Assembly (NCBI GenBank): GCA_030386875.1
Contig: CM059560.1
Location: 26,964,183 to 27,028,182 of the forward strand
From: Morinoia aosen
Taxonomy: Eukaryota; Arthropoda; Malacostraca; Amphipoda; Talitridae
Length of the DNA stretch: 64,000 bases
Direction of reading: 5' to 3'
Below the pieces are notes generated by a model that was not told the origin of the DNA, searched no databases, and worked only from the letters and a program-made list of their open reading frames with translations. Below, piece by piece: positions 24,724 through 33,700 of this stretch. Every line of letters starts with the position of its first letter. Position 1 is the first letter of the stretch. The translations under genes and the position numbers were made by a program.

Positions 24724-27700
24724 CTGAAATATTTTGCTTCTTAAAGCTCCCAAAATATTCAAAAATAATTTGAACTTAAACCCCATGGATTTTGAATTAC
24801 CGTGCAGGATTTTTAATAATTTCAATATTCATTAGAAGTATATTTTACAAAACATAACGTAAAATTATAATGGGTCGTGAGTCGGATTTTCAAGCAAATT
24901 ACATCGTTTCAGCTTATGGCAGAAGTTCCTTCGTCGACTTAGCTACGTTTAGTGCTATTTTTTTATGCTCAAAATTCTCAAGTTTTAGCCTTTTCAAAAC
25001 AAATTTGGGCTCAGAGAATGTAGCTACTCTACAGGTCTCCTGAACTTATAAAATTAATATTCAACCTTCGACGCAAAGCTAAGACGTAACCAGAGTGTCA
25101 ACATTTGTAGTGATTTATTTAAAGAAGCATGAAACACGTTCGCTACTCTTTCATTCCTTCCACAAAAAGTGATAGTGTATACAATGGTGCTATATTGTAC
25201 CTGCCGTTATATGTGGGGTGTATAGTACACTGTGAACAATTCAACTGTAACTTTCGAAGCCATTCACGACAGCTTACGCAAATAGAAAATAGTATAGTTA
25301 TAAATGAAAATGCGGGCCAATAAATGCCCACTTAACATTCGTCCATGCCTTGCCATTGTGAAATCTCCAAAGAAAAAAGACGTCCTACATCTACTGTCAC
25401 ACGTTATGGCATATTCGCTCACAATCATCCAACACGACGTAACCGTACTACACTCATACCGCCAATCCAAAAGTATCCAAAGCATTTTACACGTAGCGGT
25501 TTTTCTAGAGATGCTATGGAAGCAATAACAAGGTTCAGAAGCCCTATGTCTGTTCTGTGAGGCCACGTGAGGAGCAGAAACTGTAAAACGTCTCCTCCTG
25601 CATGACAATGTGAGTGACAAAAGCATCTAAATGCCTCACCTGCGTAATTGTCTAACATCTCTTCTGTACGGCCCTGTGAGGAGCAAAAATAACCCGAAGT
25701 CTCACCTGTATGGCTATGTGAGGGGCGGAAGTAACTCACCAGTATGGCCATGTGAGGTACTGAAGTAACTCACTTGTATGGCCATGTGAGGGCAGAAGAA
25801 CCTCACCTGTATGGCCATGTGCGGGGCAGAAGACACGTTGGACGACACCTCGTAGCTCTCAGCGTAAGAGTTGAAGTCCTGAGGCGGGAGCTGTACAGCG
25901 GGGTGCTGGCGCTGCACCTGAGCGCCGGACGCCAGCGCAGCCCGCGTCCTGTTCTTGTAGATGACGGAGGTGAGCACCAGCACCAGCAGCAGCCCCGCCC
26001 CCACCCACGGGCCTGAGGCCACCATCAGCGCCGTGCTCGTGTTCTCTGCAGCATCATAGTGAGATAGATTAGCCCTGAGACAGCCATCAGCGCCGTGCTC
26101 GTTTTCTCTGCAGCATCATAGTGAGATAGATTAGCCCTGTGATCACCAATAACACTATGCTTGTGTATTCTACAAAATATGTAACAAGTGTTGAAAAAAA
26201 AATGACTATGGACAGAGCCTACTGGCATATTTTTGGGTTACCACCAAATTCCCATGCCAATAGCGATCAATAAACCATCAAATAATTCAAAATTTAGGTA
26301 ATTTAGGAATAACAAACAATAAAAGCCTTATTTTAACCGACGGCAAACAAATGAGAAGTTTTTGGTAGAATTGAAATAATTTAATTTCAATCCCGTGTTA
26401 GCTCGTTTTAAAACCGTTGTCCTTAACTATGCTTCTTCCATTTGAAACATAGTCTTGGATGTTATAGTTGCCTCTACACATACAGCGCGGGCAGATGAGC
26501 TGCCTACACACGTAACTGCACCATGCGCTCCGCAAGAAAGTAAACACAAAAGCTTTTTCTACACGACTACCTTCATGAACACCTCCACCGCGTTTCTGCG
26601 GTTGTTACCGGTTGGTTTGGTTAGGTTGTAAGTAGCAAAATAGGGAAATTGACTTTACTGCTCGAATATAATTGTATTTTTCCTAAACAATATGAAAAAT
26701 ACAATTGTACGATGATCCTCGTGATACACTTATTTTTAAAAAAGGTCACGGAACAGATAAAATTATCGTTCATTAATAATAAATGGGAAATTTAACAATT
26801 GGTACACATATAGCCCACTACGCGGAGAATGTGTTAAAAGCTGTCCTGACGCAGGGGAAAATATCAGAGAACACACTGCACTAGTATACACTGAAAACAA
26901 GAATACATTGCACAAAGGATTGCAATATACAAATGGTCAAACTTGACCACAAGTAGACGATGTACGCATTGACATTTCAGCAGAGAATACCTCCGATACA
27001 GCATTGAAAAGGCATTTTATCTGACGTTTCAAAGCTGGGGTTCTCGCTTTGCAATAAGTTGTATTTACATGCTTGAGAAGTTGCGAAGTGGAATCAACAT
27101 ATTTTAAAGCGTTTTCCAACCATAACAATAAAAAATGAGGTTTGGCTTCTTCGTGAGGCGTTATGAAAAACGGTACTTAGACTGGTGTCAACTCAAGTGA
27201 AGTGAGTGTGAATTTTGTGACTCAATGGACAGGCAACGCGTTCATGTCTCTCGGCGTATTTAATACGGCATCAAATTTCTTTGTTTTCATCCAAGAACTT
27301 GGATAATTTCAAAAATTTTGAATTGAAAGACTAGCGACCATTCAGAGCTGTTTCTGACTCGGAACGCAAGATATTTGAATGATATGCTTCATAAATGTAT
27401 CTTCCGGCATTTCGATCATTGGGTTCGACATTCAAATCCAATATAAATACTGACTACTTTTCCACCCCATGTTCCATGTTTCGACCATTATATCATTGTG
27501 TTCTACATCCACAGTAAAATGCAGGTATCGCCCAGTTGTTTCATACCGAATCCCATGCTTCTGTTTTTATCATTAAATCTTACATTCACAATAAAATACA
27601 GATATTGAGCAGTTTTTCGATACCGTGTTCCATGTTCTAGCAGCAATGCTGTTGGGATTGACATTCACAATTAAATTGGGAAATTGAGAAGTAGTTTCAT

Positions 27701-30700
27701 GCCGCTTTCGATGCCTCTGAACTTATATCATTGGTTTCCGCAATCAGAATGTTGATCGGTTGTTTAACACCGTGTTGCATGTTCCAGCATTTGTGTGATT
27801 GAGACCTACATTACAGTTAAGTAGAGATATTGAATAGCTGTTCTATACCGTGGTCCATGCCTTAGTACTAACATCATTGGCTCCACAGTTCCAGCACCGA
27901 GCAGCGCTGCCATACCGTGGTCTATGCCATAGAACTAACATTACTGGCTCCACACTCCCAACACCGAGCAGCGCTGCCATACCGTGGTCCGTGCCTTAGT
28001 ACTAACATCACTGGCTCCACAATCCCAACACCGAGCAGCGCTGCCATACCGTGGTCCGTGCCTTAGTACTAACATCACTGGCTCCACACCCACTCCCAAC
28101 ACCGAGCAGCGCTGCCATACCGTGGTCCATGCCTTAGTACTAACATCACTGGCTCCACACTCACTCCCAACACCGAGCAGCGCTGCCATACCGTGGTGCG
28201 TGCCTTAGTACTAGCATCACTGGCTCCACACTCCCAACACCGAGCAGCGCTGCCATACCGTGGTCCGTGCCTTAGTACTAATATCACTGGCTCCACACTC
28301 CCAACACCGAGCAGCGCTGCCATACCGTGGTCCGTGCCTTAGTACTAACATCACTGGCTCCACACTCCCAACACCGAGCAGCGCTTCCATACCGTGGTCC
28401 GTGCCTTAGTACTAACATCACTGGCTCCACACTCCCAACACCGAGCAGTGCTGCCATACCGTGGTCCATGCAGTTGCGCTCGTCCATGCTGCGCAGGACA
28501 CCGGGCGACGGTCCGCAGTTGACGTGGCCGTCACAGAAGAGCGAGTCGTGCACGCAGTAGGCGTGGTAGCTGTCCCGGCCCTCGTAGCCGCACGACCGCA
28601 GGTCATTGGCGCACTGGTTCACCCCGTCTGGTGTGGTGAGGGAATGGTGGTATGATGGAAAATGGTGGCGTGATGAGGAAATGGTGGTGTTATGGGGGAA
28701 ATGGTGGTGTCATGAAAAAAATGGTGGTGTGATGGGGAAATGGTGGTGTGATGGGGAAATGGTTGTGTGATGGGGAAATGGTGGTGTGGTGGGAAAATGG
28801 TTGTGTGATGGGGAAATGGTAGCGTGATGGGGAAATGGTGGTGTGCTAAGGAAATGGTGGTGTGATGGGGAAATGGTGGTGTGATGGGGAAATGGTGGTG
28901 TGATGGGGAAATGGTAGCGTGATGGGGAAATGGTGGTGTGATGGGGAAATGGTAGCGTGATGGGGAAATGATGGTGTGCTAAGGAAATGGTGGTGTGATG
29001 GGGAAATGGTGGTGTGATGGGGAAATGGTGGTGTGATGGGGAAATTGTGATGTGATGGGGAAATGGTAGCCTGATGGGGAAATGGTGGTGTGATGGGGAA
29101 ATGGTGGTGTGATGGGAAAATGGTAGTGTGATGGGGAAATGGTGGTGTGATGGGGAAATGGTGGTGTGATGGGGAAATGGTGGTGTGATGGGGAAATGGT
29201 GGCGTGATGGGGAAATGGTAGCGTGATGGGGAAATTGTGGCGTGATGAGGAAATGGTGGTGTGATACGGAAATGGTGGTGTATTAAGGGAATGAATGTGT
29301 GATGGGGAAATGGTGGTGTGATGGGGAAATGGAAGCGTGATGGGGAAATAGTGGTGTGCTAAGGAAATGGTGGTGTGATGGGGTAATGGGGGCGTGACGG
29401 GGAAAGGAAATGGTTGTGTGCTAAGGAAATGGTGGTGTGATGGGGAAATGGAAGCGTGATGAGGAAATGGTGGTGTGCTAAGGAAATGGTGGTGTGATGA
29501 AATGGTGGTGTGATGGGGAAATAGAAGCGTGATGGGGAAATGGTGGTGTGCTAAGGAAATGGTGGTGTGATGGGGAAATGGTAGTGTGCTAAGGAAATGG
29601 TAGCGTGATGGGGAAATGGTGGTGTGCTAAGTAAATGGTGGTGTGCTAAGTAAATGGTGGTGTGCTAAGGAAATGGTGGTGTGCTAAGGAAATGGTGGTG
29701 TGCTAAGGAAATAGTGGTGTGCTAAGGAAATTGTAGCGTGATGGGGAAATAGTGGTGTGCTAAGGAAATGGTGGTGTGCTAAGGAAATGGTGGTGTGCTA
29801 AGGAAATGGTAGCGTGATGGGGAAATGGTGGTGTGCTAAGGAAATGGTGGTGTGATGGGGAAATGGTGGTGTGCTGAGGAAATGGTGGTGGGCGAAATGG
29901 AAATGAGGGCGTGATTGGGAAATGGTGGTGTGCTAAGGAAATGGTGGTGTGCTAAGGAAATGGTAGCGTGATGGGGAAATGGTGGTGTGCTAAGAAAATG
30001 GTGGCGTGATATGGAAATGGTGGCGCGATAAGGAAATGGTGGCGTGATAAGGAAATGGTGGCGTGATAAGGAAATGGTGGCATAATAAGGAAATGCTGGT
30101 ATGATGAGGAAATGGTGGCATGATAAGGAAATGATTGTATTATGACGGAATGATGGCATGATATGGAAACATTGGCATTACAAAGAATGCTTGTATTGTA
30201 ATGTAATTGTTTACAAACCGAACACGGACAGCTGCTTAGCATATTCTCGTGTCCGTAATCTTCCGTCTCGACAGAGTAATGATTAATTGATGTTACGATT
30301 CATCTCAACATTTTCTAGAATTTTTGTTTGGTATATTCTAAATTTTCTATAGATGATTCATTATTCTAAATAAAGATTGTTAGAATAATTCGTCAATGTA
30401 CATATTAATTATTTTTCTGTCCCTGATTATTTCTGTCCCCGTAAAATACTTTATGACCATGTTTGTAGGAAACAATTTGTGTATCAAGAACTTTAAGGCC
30501 TAACTAAGTGCTTAAATGCCGCTGCCACTTAGAATGTATAAAGAAATATAAAAAACAACTACTATGTATAACAGAAATATTAACCGGCCTACAAAGTTAT
30601 TCATATTCTCACCTACGTTTTCTTTGCAAGTTCAAGTTGTCTTCACTGGTAGGTTGTCGCTGGGTTCCATGAATTAAAATCAACAATGAAGCTTTGAGCA

Positions 30701-33700
30701 TTAATATTTAAACTCTCGTTCACCACCTACCAGATCTGTTTAATTATTAGAGAGCTTCAAAGATGGAAGAGCGAGAATAGAAAAACTAAACACTAATAAA
30801 AATTTCAATTTTACACACATGAAGAAAGAAGAACGAAGTGGAATTTACTGATATTAAAATATGGTTTTCAAATGGTATTCATTTCGATAGTTTTACAAGA
30901 GAGTAAATGTAAGACGCTCTGCTGCACCATCTGCTAGGTAATCCTCATCACAGAGCGCAAGAATCAATCACGATCTTAATTTAATTTGTGCTTGACCCTG
31001 TAGATTAGAGCTTCATCACAATAATAGCTACAATATCTAAGGCAAGAATGTGTTTTCGTTATGGCTTGCGTGAACTCAGGGAGAAGGAAGATGTTGTAAA
31101 CGCTTGACTTACCTTACATAGATGCACTGCAAAATAAAACAACACCATGAATTTAATAACCAACGTTAAATAACATACTAAGCTCTAGAGTTCAGATAAG
31201 TTTCATTCCAGGGCTAGAAATGTCCAAATAATATTTGTGAGTGGATGAAAATAAGCGATGAGTTGCGAAAGACTTACAGGAAAAGCTGTATGCGGTCACG
31301 ACAAAAGTGAAGCCCTTATGTCTCACGCCTTGCATCTTGTTCCTTGTATTTTGCCACAGATATTGGTCCTTGATTTGCCGTCCAATCTCCACACGCACCG
31401 TCAGCTCTCGCACAGGCTGTGGATGCGAATGAATTTATATTCATCGAATCATAGACAAATTTTGTCACCTAAACCCTCTGTGTAGATTAGATACATCTGA
31501 AATAAAGTTCAGGAAGAGCTAATACAGCTACAAAAGTTTAATGTTACATGCATGCTTTGAGTTTGTCCCACACGCTATCCGTTTTGTTTGAGGTAGCCTA
31601 GCTGATGAAAATTTGACTTTTACAGGCCAATACATGATGAAAATTACCTAAGTTTATCAATCACTAATGCTATAAGTAATTCACGCTGTTATTACCAACA
31701 AATTAAGGCTATTAGCCGCGATCAAAGAGTCGAGGGGCAGCAGAAGTAAATATAATACGTAAAAAAAGAAAATGAAGGGAAAGAAGCTAACATGAACTGA
31801 CCTCACACGGTGCAGAGGCATAAGAGCAGTGGCCTACCAGTGCCTTGCTGTACCCGACGGTGGGCAGGTACTGGCCAGGGTGTACGGACCACGCCCCGCA
31901 CTGCTCCTGGCGGTGTGCGCTCGAGTGGATCTGTTCCGACATCACGGGAATCGTGATCTGCAACGATAATAGTTATGGTGCGCGGCTGATCAATAACTTG
32001 CTCTCGCAGCTGAGCCAAACTGACATGTCGTAGGTACAGTACACCTGCTGATGGTAATACGAGTTTGAAGTGCGCAGAATCCCAATTTTCAATCAATTTA
32101 CGTTGTTATAGCAGTACTGCCAGCAGCGAAAGTTCATAGGTTCTCCACGTGGCGTTTTTCTCATCTGAATTCTCAAGCTTAAGCCAAAAAAATGAGGATT
32201 AGGGCCCGAAAGAATAACATGTAGCGTAGCCTAGTGAACAGAATGGCTTTCGTTGCCATCTGCGCCGCTACAATAGTATAAAGGTGAAAATTCGGTTCTG
32301 TACTACGTAAGGCTAGGTGAAGCGAAATTTTTTGAAAGAGAAAGTTTCTACATGGCTCTGGATTCCTTCTATGTTGCACGCCGTAATTGTGAACTATATT
32401 TCTGTGTGCAAAGATCTGTTTTGTTTTGCAGGCTTGACTGATTCCTTATTCTCCTTTTAGAAGGTGACAAAGGCACAGAGCAAAAGTAAAATATGCTTTT
32501 TCGGACTAGACATGTAGCAGAAATACATGATATTCTTCAAGCAAGTGGGTTGATAGAGCTTGCATACAAATGAATTGTGAGTTTATTTTGTGAGTTTTTA
32601 TCAATTACCAGAGCATAAAAAGTCTACGATGTGCTTCACGTTCTTTGTTTTTTCTACTGAGAAGTCTTAGGCAAAATTTGTACTGAGCGTCACCTACTCT
32701 GTTAACCTTGTAAACCCGAGTTATTACATCAAAAAATCATTTACAAAAATACATGCTACCCTCGAAGCATGTCAAAGCAATAAAATGAAGGAATGGTAAA
32801 GGATTTATGTTGCAAACTCCGAATTTTCGAAATGATGAACATAGTTACATTTTAATACATAAGTAATTCATTGCATCACGTATCAGGCAGACAGTAATGG
32901 CTGGCCAGGTAGGTCACACTCACTGAAATGTAGTCTATGCACACAGACTGAGCGAGGTGATGGCCTAGGTCTTCATACCGCCGTAAGTCGATGCTCTCCA
33001 GCACGCCAAAAAGCCCAGACCCTGTGAGCAAATTTGTGATACTCAACATTGGTCATTTGGCAAAAATATGAAGTACCTTTAAATAGGGTATTATAACCGG
33101 ATAATATAATTTGTCGCCCCTTTTCCAGCACTTATTCAGGATCTGAAGATAGTCAAAAATGAACACGTGGGGAAAAAAGTAACGGTATTTGAATACCTTC
33201 CGTGAGGATAGGCGCTCACAAATAGGGATCACTCAGCGTTGCTGGTGCAGATTTTCGCCAGTGAAATATCAACGCGTACGACAGCTCGACTGAAGTAAGT
33301 TAACTTGGGAGTATAGATGCGAGTTTATTAATCTGATGAATTGAACCCAAAAGACAAGTTTAAGATGCAGAACTGCGTGCGTAATTCAAAGCTCTAGACT
33401 GCATATATTTTTGTTTGGTTCAACTTGAAACACAGCGTATTTGAGAGAAGCTCGATAGGTATTAGGCGCAGTTCAGCTGTATTTAGATAGCTATTCTTTT
33501 GAATTTCACGCGAATAGTAAAACATAACATCGATGTAAAACTATGTAATCCATTTGTTCAATACAGGCTTTGTAAACCGTATCACAAAAATAATGCACAG
33601 CAGACCAACTAAAAATGGGTCTGATGTTGAAAGTTTTATGATCAACGGATGCAGTATTCCTTCAATTGAGTTGAGATCAGCAGCATCCCATACAGTGTGA

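Noticed and set aside
26624-26645. ggtttggttaggttg as telomeric TTAGG sequence
   Set aside because: A single TTAGG occurs and no tandem run; such phrases are common in insect DNA.
28075-28622. Long minus-strand frames running through the 67-bp array, with repeated Gly/Ser/Val peptide
   Set aside because: They are read-through of the donor-bearing repeat units beyond exon 6. The real exon ends at 28460, where the phase fits exon 7.
29836-30242. His/Phe/Pro-rich repeat peptides (107 and 96 codons, minus strand)
   Set aside because: Artefacts of the 19-bp minisatellite, inside intron 5.
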